Source: Cyanobium sp. NIES-981 (GTDB taxonomy: Bacteria > Cyanobacteriota > Cyanobacteriia > PCC-6307 > Cyanobiaceae). Taken from it: 33,517 nt of DNA. This document shows positions 7,606 to 15,327 of the stretch, in pieces (the stretch's first letter is position 1; every line of letters starts with the position of its first letter). The notes beneath the pieces were generated by a model, which was given only the letters and a program-made list of their open reading frames with translations, was not told the DNA's origin and did no database searches. The stretch spans positions 1 through 33,517 of the forward strand of contig CAMDVN010000024.1 in the NCBI GenBank assembly GCA_945877595.1. Direction: 5' to 3'. The translations under genes and the position numbers were made by a program.

Positions 7606-8394
7606 AGCCTGGCCCAGCACCTGCTGGCAGGCGATCACGAGCCCTTCGAGATCATGGGGGCTGGCCTCCGCATCAACCCGGCCCAGCAGCTCAAGGCAGG
7701 CCCGGGTGGTCTGGGGGCCGATCGACACCACCGCCAGGTTCTCCAGTCGGCTTGGCCACTGGGAGCCAAAGGCGCCTTGCAGCAGGGCCACGGTGTGGTG
7801 CACGGTCTTGGCACTGCTGAAGGTGAGGGCATCGAGCTGGCCCCGCTCCAGGGCAGCCACCGCTGCACTCGGCAGGCCATCGGGGCAGCGGGTTTCGTAG
7901 GCCGCGACCTCCACCACCCGAGCGCCGGCTTCGCCGAAGGCCTCAGCCAGCAGCGTGCGGCCGCCGCTCTGCACCCGGGGCAACAGCAGCCGCAGCCCCC
8001 AGGCCGAGCTGGGGAAGTGCTCGATCAGGCTGTCGGCCACAAAGTCGGGTGGCACAAAGTTGGCGGGCGCCCCCAGGTCCTCGAGCCGCTGGGCCGTTTT
8101 GCGGCCCACCGCCGCCAGCTTGAGGCTTTGGGGCCGCCGGGCCAGGCTGCCGTGGCGTCGCTGCAGCCGTTGTTCGACGGCATCAACGCCGTTGCTGCTT
8201 GAAAAGATCAGCCAGTGAAAGTGCTCCAGCTCATCGAGGGCATCGTCGAGCGGCCCCCAGGTGTCGGGAGGGCCGATCACCAGGGCAGGGAGATCCACCA
8301 CGCTGGCGCCAGCCCGCTCAAACAGCTGCCGCGCTGCGCCGGCCTGGGCTTCGGCCCGCGTCACCCCAATGCACCGGCCGGAGAGGGTCAGCAT
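7597..8394 (-). CDS. hemD: Uroporphyrinogen-III synthase
   Basis: This 265-residue cytosolic enzyme closes and inverts ring D of hydroxymethylbilane to give uroporphyrinogen III, the common precursor of heme, chlorophyll, bilins and cobalamin. The two-domain HemD pattern is visible: IGVTRAEAQAG at the N-terminus, HWLIFSSSNGVDAV near residue 65, LKLAAVGRKTAQRLEDLG at about 90-107, and DALTFSSAKTVHHTVALL plus VVSIGPQTTRACLELLG in the C-terminal half. HemD is poorly conserved overall, but these SSNGV / GxxTA / IGPxT blocks are diagnostic. The ATG overlaps the stop of the upstream glycosyltransferase gene by one base. The gene ends overlapping the convergent lipoprotein gene by 9 bases. Confidence 0.92.
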   Translation of the reverse strand: MLTLSGRCIGVTRAEAQAGAARQLFERAGASVVDLPALVIGPPDTWGPLDDALDELEHFHWLIFSSSNGVDAVEQRLQRRHGSLARRPQSLKLAAVGRKTAQRLEDLGAPANFVPPDFVADSLIEHFPSSAWGLRLLLPRVQSGGRTLLAEAFGEAGARVVEVAAYETRCPDGLPSAAVAALERGQLDALTFSSAKTVHHTVALLQGAFGSQWPSRLENLAVVSIGPQTTRACLELLGRVDAEASPHDLEGLVIACQQVLGQASA

Positions 8395-9629
8395 CAGGCT
8401 TCCAGCTTCACCATGCTGCCCGCCTGCTGGCGCAGGGCCCGGGCCTCCACCTGGCGCCCCTGGCCCTCCAGCAGGCTGATGGCCCGGCTGAAACCGACCC
8501 GAGCGCCGTTGATATCGCCGCCCAGGAGCATGGCCACGGCGAGGTTCTGCTCGGTGTTGGGCTGGTTGGCCTGCAGGGCCAAGCTGCGGCGGTAGGCCTC
8601 GATGGCGGCGCCGATTCGGCCGCGGCGACGTTCGATCAGCCCCAAGCTGTTCCAGCCCTGGGGCAGCTCTGGGGCGGCCGAGGTGGCGGCTATCGCCAGG
8701 GTCGCGGCCTCGGCTAGGGCTGCCGCCTCGGCCAGGGCCGGCCCGCTCTCGGCCCCGGTGCCCCCCCGCTCGAGCAGCAGGGCTGCCAGGTTGAGCTGGG
8801 CCGCCAGGCTCAGGCGTGGGTTGAGGGGCACGGCCAGGGCGGCGCGGTAGTACTGCTCGGCCTGGTCGCTCTCGTTGAGGCCGTGGGCGATGCCCAGATG
8901 CAGCAGCAGCTCATAGCGCTCGGGATGGGCAGCGGGGGGGCAAGCCGCAAGGCCCTGCTGCAGCAGGGCCAGGCCCCGCTCGCGGTGGCCCTCGCTCACG
9001 TCGAGGCTGCCGAGCTTGGCGCAGGCGTAGGGATCGCCGGGGCGGGCCTGCAGTTCGTCTTCCATGGCCTGCCGCAGCCGCTGGGCCTTGTTGCCGCGCA
9101 GTAGCAGCTCGGGCCGATAGCCCTCGTGCAGCAGGGCGGGCACGGGGCAGTCGGCAAGGCGCCAGTGGGGCTCGCGCTCCAGCAGCGCCGCCACGCTGTC
9201 GTCAACCATGGCGTGATAAGTCCCGCTCCAGCTGAGGCCGGGATGGCGCCGAAACAACCGGCTCACATTCGAATAGGGCGACTGGTTGGCACCCAGTTCC
9301 AGGCGCAGCAGGTTGATCAGCAGCAGATCCTGCTGGGCCATCAGCTGCTGCAGGGGGGCATGCGCCTCGGGGCGGAGCACCTCGTCGGCATCGAGCACCA
9401 GCACCCAGTCACCCTGCACATGGTGGAGGGCTTCATTGCGGGCCGGCGCAAAGTCACCAGGCCAGGGGATGTGGTGCACCACGGCACCACAACGGGTGGC
9501 AATCGCCACAGTGTCGTCCACTGAGCCGGTGTCGAGCAGCACCATCTCGTCAACGAAGCCCATTACCGACCGCAGGCAACGCTCGAGCCGTTCGGCCTCA
9601 TCGCGCACGATCATCGAGAGGCTGAGCAT
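8394..9629 (-). CDS. GT2 glycosyltransferase with C-terminal TPR repeats
   Basis: This 411-residue protein opens MLSLSMIVRDEAERLERCL, then VDEMVLLDTGSVDDT, PWPGDFAPARNEAL and a DAD metal/nucleotide-binding motif at residues 80-82. This is the GT-A fold of SunS/WaaE-like family-2 transferases. The second half contains TPR-like repeats (for example residues 225-290 and 335-385), which in this architecture usually bind an acceptor or partner. The start is the ATG at 9629; the frame remains open about 104 codons upstream, but that part is antisense-like sequence within nagZ. A run LAEAAALAEAATLAIAAT at about residues 303-320 comes from a degenerate tandem repeat. The acceptor is unknown. Confidence 0.88.
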   Translation of the reverse strand: MLSLSMIVRDEAERLERCLRSVMGFVDEMVLLDTGSVDDTVAIATRCGAVVHHIPWPGDFAPARNEALHHVQGDWVLVLDADEVLRPEAHAPLQQLMAQQDLLLINLLRLELGANQSPYSNVSRLFRRHPGLSWSGTYHAMVDDSVAALLEREPHWRLADCPVPALLHEGYRPELLLRGNKAQRLRQAMEDELQARPGDPYACAKLGSLDVSEGHRERGLALLQQGLAACPPAAHPERYELLLHLGIAHGLNESDQAEQYYRAALAVPLNPRLSLAAQLNLAALLLERGGTGAESGPALAEAAALAEAATLAIAATSAAPELPQGWNSLGLIERRRGRIGAAIEAYRRSLALQANQPNTEQNLAVAMLLGGDINGARVGFSRAISLLEGQGRQVEARALRQQAGSMVKLEA

Positions 9630-9651
9630 GGTGCGGCGCTGCAGCAAGGGA

Positions 9652-11361
9652 TCAGTCCGTGAAGTCTGCGTGAATGCCAGCGTCCCTGGCCCCCACCCCA
9701 ACCTCCGGTGCCTGACCCTGCACCAGGCTGGCCAGGGCCAGGGCCTGGGCGAGGGGCATCTGCCCCGGGCTGTAGGCCGCCGGAATGGTGGGCTCCAGCA
9801 CCGCTTGCAGGCTCTCCCACAGGTAGGGACTGCCGTAGACCACCACCCCCGCCAGGCGCCCGCAGGCCTGCAGCTGGCCCACCACCGCCGGCCACGGTTC
9901 AGTGGCGGCGCTGTGGCCCCGAAAGGGGTTGCCGCGCACAAACAGCTGCAGCAGCACTGGCCCCTCCCCCAACCGCTCGAGGGCTAGGGGCGCGTTGGCC
10001 TCGCTCTGCCAGGGCGATGGGCTGCGGGGCTCCAGCAGGCAGGCCCGGTAGCCCAGGGCGGCTGGGGCCTCCAGGGCTGGTGCCCGGGGCACGGCCTGGG
10101 GGGCCTGCAGAAGGTTCTCGAGGCGCACCAGGTTGATCCCGGGTCCCGGGGCCAGCACCCCGCCTTGGCGATCCAGGCTGGCGGCCAGGATCTCGCTGAT
10201 CAGCGTCTCGCTGTTCAGGATCTCGCTGGGCAGGATCTCGTCGCCGAGGAGTGCACCCGCTGGGCTGGTCTCGAGCTCAGCGATCAGGTTGGCGGTGGTC
10301 AAGGATGTGGCCGGCAGGCTTGGGCCCGGCAGGCTTGGGCCCGGCAGCGAAGCGAGGGCCCGCTGCCGCCGCTCGGCGCTGGCCTCCAGTTGCCCCAGGC
10401 TGAGCCGGCCAGCCTCAACAGCGGCGGCGATCGCATGGATCGCCGCCTGGGCATCAGCGGGCATCAGCACCAGGTCGGCGCCGGCTTCCAGGGCCAGCAC
10501 CGCCGCCTCAGCGGGGCCGTAATGGCCGCTGATCGCCTCCATGACGAGGGCATCGGTCACCACCAGGCCGTTGAAGCCCAGGTCGTGGCGCAGCAGGTCG
10601 GTGAGCACGGCCTTTGAGAGGGTGGCGGGCCGCTCGGCATCGAGGGCCGGCAGCACCAGGTGGCCGGTCATCACCGCATCCACCCCGGCGGCGATGCAGG
10701 CCGCAAACGGCGGCAGCTCTACCGCATTCAGGCGTTCACGGCTGTGGGGCAGCAGCGGCAGCGCTAGGTGGGAATCGTCGCTGGTGTCGCCGTGACCGGG
10801 GAAGTGCTTCGCGCAGCTGAGCACGCCTTCGGCCCGCACCCCCCGCACAAAGGCCGCCGCCAGGGCCGCTGCGGTGCTGGGGTCTTCCCCCCAGGCCCGC
10901 ACGTTGATCACGGGATTGGCGGGGTTGTTGTTGACATCGCAGACCGGGCCCAGCACCCAGTTGAGGCCGAGGGCCCTGGCTTCGCGGCCGGTGCAGCGGC
11001 CATGGCGCTCGGCCAGGGCGCAGGCCTGCTGCGGTGCCTTCCCAAACAGCCGTCCGATCGCCAGCGGCGGCGGCAGCCAGCTCGCCCCCTCGAAGCGTTG
11101 GCCCACGCCCTCCTCTACATCGGCGCAGCGCAACAGGGGCAACCGGGCCCAGCTCTGCAGCTGCTCGCAGCGCAGCGCCACCTCAGGGGCACTGCCCCCC
11201 AACAGGATGACCCCACCGACCCCCTGGTCCAGCAGCTGGCGGAGCTCGGCGTTGGGGAGCTCCCACTGGGGGTAACGCCGCTGGGAATCGAGCAGGTGAC
11301 CGCTGGCCCTCACCACCAGCAGGGCCGCGATCAGGCGCCGCAGGCTGGCTGGAGCGTCCAT
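9652..11361 (-). CDS. nagZ: GH3-family beta-N-acetylhexosaminidase (NagZ-like)
   Basis: This 569-residue glycoside hydrolase family 3 protein probably removes N-acetylglucosamine from muropeptides during peptidoglycan recycling. The catalytic-loop motif KHFPGHGDT is at residues 185-193, with DSHLALP following. Asp270, in GLVVTDALVME, is the expected nucleophile. No signal peptide is apparent. After the GH3 barrel there is a low-complexity segment (about residues 340-400) with LPGPS repeats and a GDEIL/PSEIL/NSETL/ISEIL run, both from 15-bp tandem repeats. A C-terminal domain shared with longer GH3 proteins follows. The ATG at 11361 is one base from the rbfA stop, giving tight coupling. GH3 membership is firm; substrate is inferred. 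Confidence 0.9.
   Translation of the reverse strand: MDAPASLRRLIAALLVVRASGHLLDSQRRYPQWELPNAELRQLLDQGVGGVILLGGSAPEVALRCEQLQSWARLPLLRCADVEEGVGQRFEGASWLPPPLAIGRLFGKAPQQACALAERHGRCTGREARALGLNWVLGPVCDVNNNPANPVINVRAWGEDPSTAAALAAAFVRGVRAEGVLSCAKHFPGHGDTSDDSHLALPLLPHSRERLNAVELPPFAACIAAGVDAVMTGHLVLPALDAERPATLSKAVLTDLLRHDLGFNGLVVTDALVMEAISGHYGPAEAAVLALEAGADLVLMPADAQAAIHAIAAAVEAGRLSLGQLEASAERRQRALASLPGPSLPGPSLPATSLTTANLIAELETSPAGALLGDEILPSEILNSETLISEILAASLDRQGGVLAPGPGINLVRLENLLQAPQAVPRAPALEAPAALGYRACLLEPRSPSPWQSEANAPLALERLGEGPVLLQLFVRGNPFRGHSAATEPWPAVVGQLQACGRLAGVVVYGSPYLWESLQAVLEPTIPAAYSPGQMPLAQALALASLVQGQAPEVGVGARDAGIHADFTD
10186..10245 (-). repeat. 15-bp tandem repeat, four imperfect copies, in nagZ
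   Basis: Four 15-bp units of the form CAGGATCTCGCTGAT follow one another. On the coding (minus) strand they give a five-residue period (x-x-E-I/T-L). They sit in the variable linker after the GH3 catalytic barrel. Confidence 0.9.
10313..10342 (-). repeat. 15-bp tandem duplication in nagZ
   Basis: GGCAGGCTTGGGCCC occurs twice in tandem and exactly. It encodes the repeated LPGPS pentapeptide on the minus strand, in the same linker as the four-copy repeat nearby. Confidence 0.92.
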
Positions 11362-11362
11362 C

Positions 11363-11737
11363 TCAGGGCTCGCCCTTCTGCTGGCGTTGTTCCTCGAGCT
11401 TGTGGAGCAGGCCCAGCACGGTGGTGCCTTGTGCGAGGCCGTGGTCAAACACAAAGTTCACTTCCGGGGTACGGCGCATCTTGAGCCGCCGGCCCAGCTC
11501 CCCCTTCACGTAGGTCGAGGCTGAGCGGAGCCCGTCAAGGGCCTGCTCTTGATCATCGGCGCTGCCGAAAACACTCACGAAGATCTTGCAGTGCTGCAGG
11601 TCGCCAGCCACCACCACATTGGTGATGCTGATCAGGCCCTGGCTGACCCGCTCATCCTTGATCCCCGTGAGCAGCATCTCGCTCACCTCGCGGCGGATCA
11701 GGGCCGCCACCCGTTCGACCCGCCGGCCCTGTGCCAT
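11363..11737 (-). CDS. rbfA: 30S ribosome-binding factor A
   Basis: This 124-residue protein is a late-acting maturation factor of the small ribosomal subunit and is needed for 16S rRNA 5'-end processing and cold growth. The family pattern is complete: [18 protein letters not shown] near the N-terminus, then [53 protein letters not shown] and a charged C-terminal helix. This is the KH-type fold with the usual Ala/Ser-interrupted helix. The length is normal. ATG at 11737 starts two bases after the DUF751 gene stop, and nagZ begins one base after its own stop. The three are therefore probably one operon. Confidence 0.96.
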   Translation of the reverse strand: MAQGRRVERVAALIRREVSEMLLTGIKDERVSQGLISITNVVVAGDLQHCKIFVSVFGSADDQEQALDGLRSASTYVKGELGRRLKMRRTPEVNFVFDHGLAQGTTVLGLLHKLEEQRQQKGEP

Positions 11738-11739
11738 GG

Positions 11740-11946
11740 CTATGCCAGTGGAGCTGGGTTCACCATCGCATGCAGCACCAACGCGAGGCTGATCAGGCCA
11801 CTCACAGCGGCTCCGATCAGGGCTACGGCGGTCACGGGATTGCGGGCCCTGGCCGTCAGGGGCTCAAACACCGAGGTGGCGACCCCCAGTCCGAAGGCCA
11901 CCAAATAGCGCGGATAGCGCGTCACATTGAGGAAGAAGTCCTTCAT
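11740..11946 (-). CDS. DUF751 (Ycf33-like) small membrane protein
   Basis: This 68-residue protein matches the cyanobacterial/plastid DUF751 family (Ycf33). It opens [18 protein letters not shown], then has a segment [15 protein letters not shown], and carries two membrane spans at about residues 12-28 and 38-60. The function is unknown; the family is restricted to cyanobacteria and some plastids. The ATG at 11946 was preferred over one 14 codons upstream, because the family starts at MKDFF and AAGG lies about 6 bases upstream. It heads the minus-strand DUF751-rbfA-nagZ run and is divergent from the glutathione transferase gene, with 71 bases between. Confidence 0.88.
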   Translation of the reverse strand: MKDFFLNVTRYPRYLVAFGLGVATSVFEPLTARARNPVTAVALIGAAVSGLISLALVLHAMVNPAPLA

Positions 11947-12017
11947 CGCCTTGGGCTTGCGCTGGCTACTCTGCCGCCCTGGGCTCACCTGTGGGCCGGC
12001 GCCGAAGGTTTTTCCCC

Positions 12018-12746
12018 ATGCATTCCCTGCAGCTGCACCAGTTTCGACACTCCGCCTTCTGCCAGAAGGTGCGGTTGGTGCTGGCGGCTAAGGGCCTCAG
12101 CTACGAGGTGATCGAGGTGACGCCGGGGCTGGGACAGCTGGGCCTGTTCCGCCTCTCGGGACAGCGTCAGGTGCCCGTGCTGGTGGATGGCGAAACGGTG
12201 GTCTCCGATTCGACGGCCATTGCCCTGTATCTCGAGCAGCAGCACCCCGAACGCCCGTTGCTGCCGACCGATCCCCAGCAGAGGGCCCGGGTGCTCCTGC
12301 TCGAAGACTGGGCCGACACGGCCCTGGCTTCAGGGGCCCGTTTGGCCCTGCTGCAGGCCGCGGCCACGGATCCGGTGCTGCGCGGCGCCCTGCTGCCTGA
12401 AGCCACCCCGGCGCCACTCAAACAGCTCCTGGCCGCCCTGCCAGCCGGGCTTGGTGCGTTGGCCGAAACCCTGGGCGAGTCGCTCGTGGGGGGTGGCGAG
12501 CGCCAGCAGTTGCAACGCAGCCTCGAGCAACTCGTGGTCGTGGTGGCTTCCCAGCCCTATCTGGTGGGGGAAGCCCTCAGCCTGGCGGATCTGGCCGTGG
12601 TGGCCCAGCTGTCGCTGCTGAGTTTTCCCGCTTGCAGTGGCGCCCCACTGGCCGGTTGTGGGGTGTCTGGCATCGCCGATCACCCCCTGCTGGCGCCGCT
12701 GTTCATTTGGCGAGACGGGATTCTGGCCCAGGTCGCCGCAGCTTGA
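12018..12746 (+). CDS. Glutathione S-transferase family protein
   Basis: This 242-residue soluble protein has an N-terminal thioredoxin-like GST domain. LHQFRHSAFCQKVRLVLAAKG includes a Ser-x-x-Cys at the position of the active-site turn, and QVPVLVDGETVVSDSTAIALYLEQ provides the cis-Pro and the glutathione gamma-glutamyl contact. A helical C-terminal domain follows, with the typical LVGEALSLADLAV cap. The family conjugates or reduces substrates with glutathione, but the substrate here is unknown. The start at 12018 places the first strand at residue 3 and has AAGG at 12005-12008. The 3' end overlaps the convergent DUF6816-like gene by 44 bases. Confidence 0.9.
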   Translation: MHSLQLHQFRHSAFCQKVRLVLAAKGLSYEVIEVTPGLGQLGLFRLSGQRQVPVLVDGETVVSDSTAIALYLEQQHPERPLLPTDPQQRARVLLLEDWADTALASGARLALLQAAATDPVLRGALLPEATPAPLKQLLAALPAGLGALAETLGESLVGGGERQQLQRSLEQLVVVVASQPYLVGEALSLADLAVVAQLSLLSFPACSGAPLAGCGVSGIADHPLLAPLFIWRDGILAQVAAA

Positions 12747-13410
12747 GGGCGAAGTGGCCCGTGCGCAGGGGCTGGGCCACCAACCCCTCGGCCGGTGATG
12801 GGTAGGTGGCCTGCCATTGCTCGCCGCTGATGCTGCCATCGGCCTCGCGCCGATAGCTGCTGAGGGTTTCCACCCGACTCACCCGCGGGGCCCCAGGGCC
12901 GTGCAGCACCTGCAGGGTGAGTTCGTCGGCTTCAAACCGATCGCCATTCGACGCGCTGCGCCGGGCCACCACGGTGGATTCCAGCCATTGATCGCCGCGC
13001 AGTCGAGCCAGTTGTCGGTTTGGATTGGCCGGGTCGTTGTCGACGCTCAGCAGTTGGTCGCACAGCAGGGCTGCTCCGACCGCCTCGGCGTTGAAGGCCC
13101 GGTCGCCGACCACCCCAGCTGGCGCCTGGCTTCGAAACCGCACCGGGTAGTGAAGCTCAGGCGCGTCGGCTGGGCTGGCGTCCAGATCCCAGTTGAGGGC
13201 GTCCCAGCGGCCGGCAAACCAGGCGGGATACACCAGATCTGCGAGGCCGACCGGGCCCAGTGGGGCGGGCAGTTGCCAGTGGGGCCAGAGGTCGGCCCTC
13301 GCCGCCAGCAGCCCGTCTGGGGGCAGCTTCGGTGGCTGGTGCAGGGTTTGCGGCTGCGGCAGCAGGGTGAGCAGCACGGCCAAGATGGAGGCCAGAACGG
13401 TGGTGACCAT
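12703..13410 (-). CDS. Exported protein, DUF6816-like (cyanobacterial/plastid unknown)
   Basis: This 235-residue protein has a hydrophobic N-terminal signal-like segment (VTTVLASILAVLLTLLP). A globular region follows, with conserved-looking blocks LGPVGLADLVYPAWFAGRW, LHYPVRFR and VVGDRAFNAEAV. I associate the pattern DLYYPxWFxGxW with the cyanobacterial DUF6816 family, whose plant relatives are thylakoid-lumen proteins; that is from memory, not a search. The predicted location is the lumen or periplasm. The ATG (13410-13408) shares two bases with the ATG of the divergent gene at 13409, so its promoter must lie inside that neighbour's coding sequence. The 3' end overlaps the convergent GST gene by 44 bases. 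Confidence 0.8.
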   Translation of the reverse strand: MVTTVLASILAVLLTLLPQPQTLHQPPKLPPDGLLAARADLWPHWQLPAPLGPVGLADLVYPAWFAGRWDALNWDLDASPADAPELHYPVRFRSQAPAGVVGDRAFNAEAVGAALLCDQLLSVDNDPANPNRQLARLRGDQWLESTVVARRSASNGDRFEADELTLQVLHGPGAPRVSRVETLSSYRREADGSISGEQWQATYPSPAEGLVAQPLRTGHFALKLRRPGPESRLAK

Positions 13411-13678
13411 GTCGGATCCCCTGCTGCGGGAGCTAGATCATTACGTGGTGCTGGAGCCCGGTGGTGTCGAGCGTCTGCTCAGTGCCGCCGAAACGTTGCA
13501 GTGGCTGGTCGATCAGCTCGAAACCCTCGAGCTGCCGCCCGCTGATCTGGCCACCCTGGCCACTCCCCTCGAGCGGGCTAACCGCCTGCTCGACACCGCC
13601 TGTGAACTCGAGCTTGAGCCCGGCCTGGCGATCCAATGGTTTGCGGTGCGGCTTGAGCCGCCGGGGGCTGTCGTTTAG
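13409..13678 (+). CDS. Small conserved picocyanobacterial protein of unknown function
   Basis: This 89-residue soluble acidic protein opens MSDPLLRELDHYVVLEPG, has a helical Leu-rich middle (AAETLQWLVDQLETLELPPADL) and ends LEPGLAIQWFAVRLEPPG. I recognise no domain. The composition and codon pattern are those of a real gene. It is the head of its own transcript and is divergent from the DUF6816-like gene, sharing a CATG in which both start codons overlap. A later start would cut the conserved-looking beginning. The shikimate kinase gene converges from the other side, 24 bases beyond its stop. Confidence 0.72.
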   Translation: MSDPLLRELDHYVVLEPGGVERLLSAAETLQWLVDQLETLELPPADLATLATPLERANRLLDTACELELEPGLAIQWFAVRLEPPGAVV

Positions 13679-13691
13679 TCGGCTGTCGTTT
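13666..13691. repeat. 15-bp tandem duplication across the stop codon of the small gene
   Basis: GGCTGTCGTTTAGTC is followed directly by a partial second copy, GGCTGTCGTTT. The first copy includes the TAG stop of the gene ending at 13678. Confidence 0.8.
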
Positions 13692-13702
13692 GAGAGGGCT
13701 GG

Positions 13703-14320
13703 CTAGTTGAGGGATTGGGTGGGCCGTCCCTCGGCATTCAGGAGGCTCACCGGCCCAGTGGGAGCGGCCGGTTCGGTTTTGAGGATCGCGGGCAGACCCG
13801 CCAGCACCAGGCTGGCCACCTGCTCGGGCGATTCGCCGCCCTGGGTGATGTGCAGGTCGGCCTGGGCGTAGAGGGAGCGGCGCTGCTCCAGCAGCTCGGC
13901 CAGCCGCGCTGCCGGGTTTGGCACCTCCAGCAATGGCCGGGGCGTGGGGTCGGCGTTCAGCCGTTGCAGCAGGAGCTCTTCGGGAGCATCCAGCCACACC
14001 ACCACCCCCTGGCGCATGTGGCCCCAATTCGGGGGCTGGGTCACCACGCCGCCACCGGTGGCCACCACCAGCGAATGCCAGGTGGCGATCTGGCCCAACA
14101 CCGCCGTTTCGAGTGCGCGGAAGCCGGTTTCCCCCTCACTGGCAAAGATCTCCGGGATCGGGCGGGCCGCCACCTGCTCGAGGGCGGCATCGGCATCCAC
14201 GAAGCGATAGCCGAGGGCCGCGGCGAGGGGGCGTCCCACGGCACTTTTGCCCGTGCCCATCATCCCCACCAGGTAAAGATTGAGCCCTTGGAGGCGGCTG
14301 CCGAGCTCATCGAAGTCCAT
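13703..14320 (-). CDS. aroK: Shikimate kinase
   Basis: This 205-residue P-loop kinase phosphorylates shikimate at the 3-hydroxyl, the fifth step of chorismate and aromatic amino acid synthesis. The Walker A loop GMMGTGKSAVG is at residues 19-29, followed by GYRFVDADAALE with the substrate-binding Asp. FRALETAVLGQIA holds the shikimate-contacting Arg, and VVATGGGVV is the conserved Gly-rich block. The LID region contains NADPTPRPLLE. The ATG at 14320 was chosen over an in-frame ATG 23 codons upstream; the P-loop then falls at the usual distance. It is divergent from the double PTPS gene, with 59 bases between. Confidence 0.95.
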   Translation of the reverse strand: MDFDELGSRLQGLNLYLVGMMGTGKSAVGRPLAAALGYRFVDADAALEQVAARPIPEIFASEGETGFRALETAVLGQIATWHSLVVATGGGVVTQPPNWGHMRQGVVVWLDAPEELLLQRLNADPTPRPLLEVPNPAARLAELLEQRRSLYAQADLHITQGGESPEQVASLVLAGLPAILKTEPAAPTGPVSLLNAEGRPTQSLN

Positions 14321-14352
14321 GGTTGGGGCGGCAGGGATGCACCGTTCGTTTC

Positions 14353-14358
14353 TAGGAT
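14353..14358 (+). promoter_or_regulatory. Possible -10 element for the double PTPS gene
   Basis: TAGGAT lies 22 bases upstream of the ATG at 14380, inside the 59-base divergent gap. No convincing -35 is seen, so this is only a candidate. Confidence 0.3.
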
Positions 14359-14379
14359 GGTGGGCCACGGACTTAAGGG

Positions 14380-15327
14380 ATGAGGCCAAACGGCTTGCAC
14401 GGTCGGGGCCGGCCCTGTGTGATTACGCGGAGGGCCACCTTCAGTGCCAGCCACCTCTACCGGCTGCCTGAGTGCAGCGATGCCCAAAATGCAGACCGGT
14501 TTGGGGCTTGTGCCATCGCCCCGGGCCACGGTCACAACTACGAATTGATCGTGGCGATGGGCGGTCCGCTCGATGCCGATGGCATGGTGCTGAACCTCTC
14601 GGAGGTCAAGCACGCCATCCGTGCTGAGGTCACCGGCCAGCTGGATTTTCGCTTCTTGAACGACACCTGGCCGGAGTTTGACCTCAGCCGGCCCGAGGGC
14701 ATGCTGCCCACCAGTGAGGCTCTGCTCGCCGCCATCTGGCGGCGTTTGGCCCCCCATCTGCCGTTGATGGGTCTGCGGCTCTATGAGCAGCCCAACCTCT
14801 GGGCCGACCTGCTGCGCCATCCCGATCAGCCCAACAGCCCCGCCCCCGTCAGCCCTGCGATGGAAGCCTTCCTCTCGATCCGCACCCACTTCGCCGCCGC
14901 CCATCGCCTGGCCCGCCCCGAGCTGAGCCAGTCTGAAAACGAGGCCATCTACGGCAAGTGCGCCCGGCCCCATGGCCACGGCCACAACTATCTGCTCGAT
15001 GTGACGGTGCGGGGCACTATCGACCCGCGCACCGGCATGGTGTGTGACCTGGCTGTCCTGCAGCGGCTGGTCGACGATCTGGTGGTTGAGCCGTTTGATC
15101 ACACCTTCCTCAACAAGGATGTGGAGCACTTCGCTGGCTGTGTGCCCACCGCCGAGAACATCGCGCTTCACATTGCCGACCTCCTGCAGGGGCCGATTGC
15201 GGCCGCCGGCGCCAGGCTCCACAAGGTGCGGCTCCAGGAGAGTCCCAACAATGCCGCGGAGGTCTTCGCCGAAACCCCCCAGCTCGAGATGCTGCCCCAG
15301 GCCTTGGAGGCCGCGCTGGTGGGGTGA
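14380..15327 (+). CDS. Tandem-domain 6-pyruvoyl/6-carboxy-tetrahydropterin synthase (PTPS/QueD family)
   Basis: This 315-residue protein contains two PTPS/QueD domains in a row. The C-terminal domain (about residues 165-310) is complete: zinc ligands His175, His200 and His202, Cys194 as nucleophile, the Asp240-His241 pair in EPFDHTFLN, and Glu287. The N-terminal domain (about 15-145) keeps His25, Cys44, His50 and His52, but has Asp89-Phe90 where the Asp-His pair is expected, so it may bind without catalysing. The family turns dihydroneopterin triphosphate into 6-pyruvoyl-tetrahydropterin or the queuosine precursor. Two-domain forms occur in cyanobacteria, and which reaction it performs is open. 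The ATG has AAGG unusually close; TTG at 14395 or GTG at 14419 are alternatives. The stop overlaps the next start. Confidence 0.88.
   Translation: MRPNGLHGRGRPCVITRRATFSASHLYRLPECSDAQNADRFGACAIAPGHGHNYELIVAMGGPLDADGMVLNLSEVKHAIRAEVTGQLDFRFLNDTWPEFDLSRPEGMLPTSEALLAAIWRRLAPHLPLMGLRLYEQPNLWADLLRHPDQPNSPAPVSPAMEAFLSIRTHFAAAHRLARPELSQSENEAIYGKCARPHGHGHNYLLDVTVRGTIDPRTGMVCDLAVLQRLVDDLVVEPFDHTFLNKDVEHFAGCVPTAENIALHIADLLQGPIAAAGARLHKVRLQESPNNAAEVFAETPQLEMLPQALEAALVG

Noticed and set aside
9630-9941. Upstream extension of the glycosyltransferase frame.
   Set aside because: The extra 104 codons are Trp/Arg/Pro-rich, lie within nagZ in another frame, and the GT2 fold begins exactly at the ATG at 9629.
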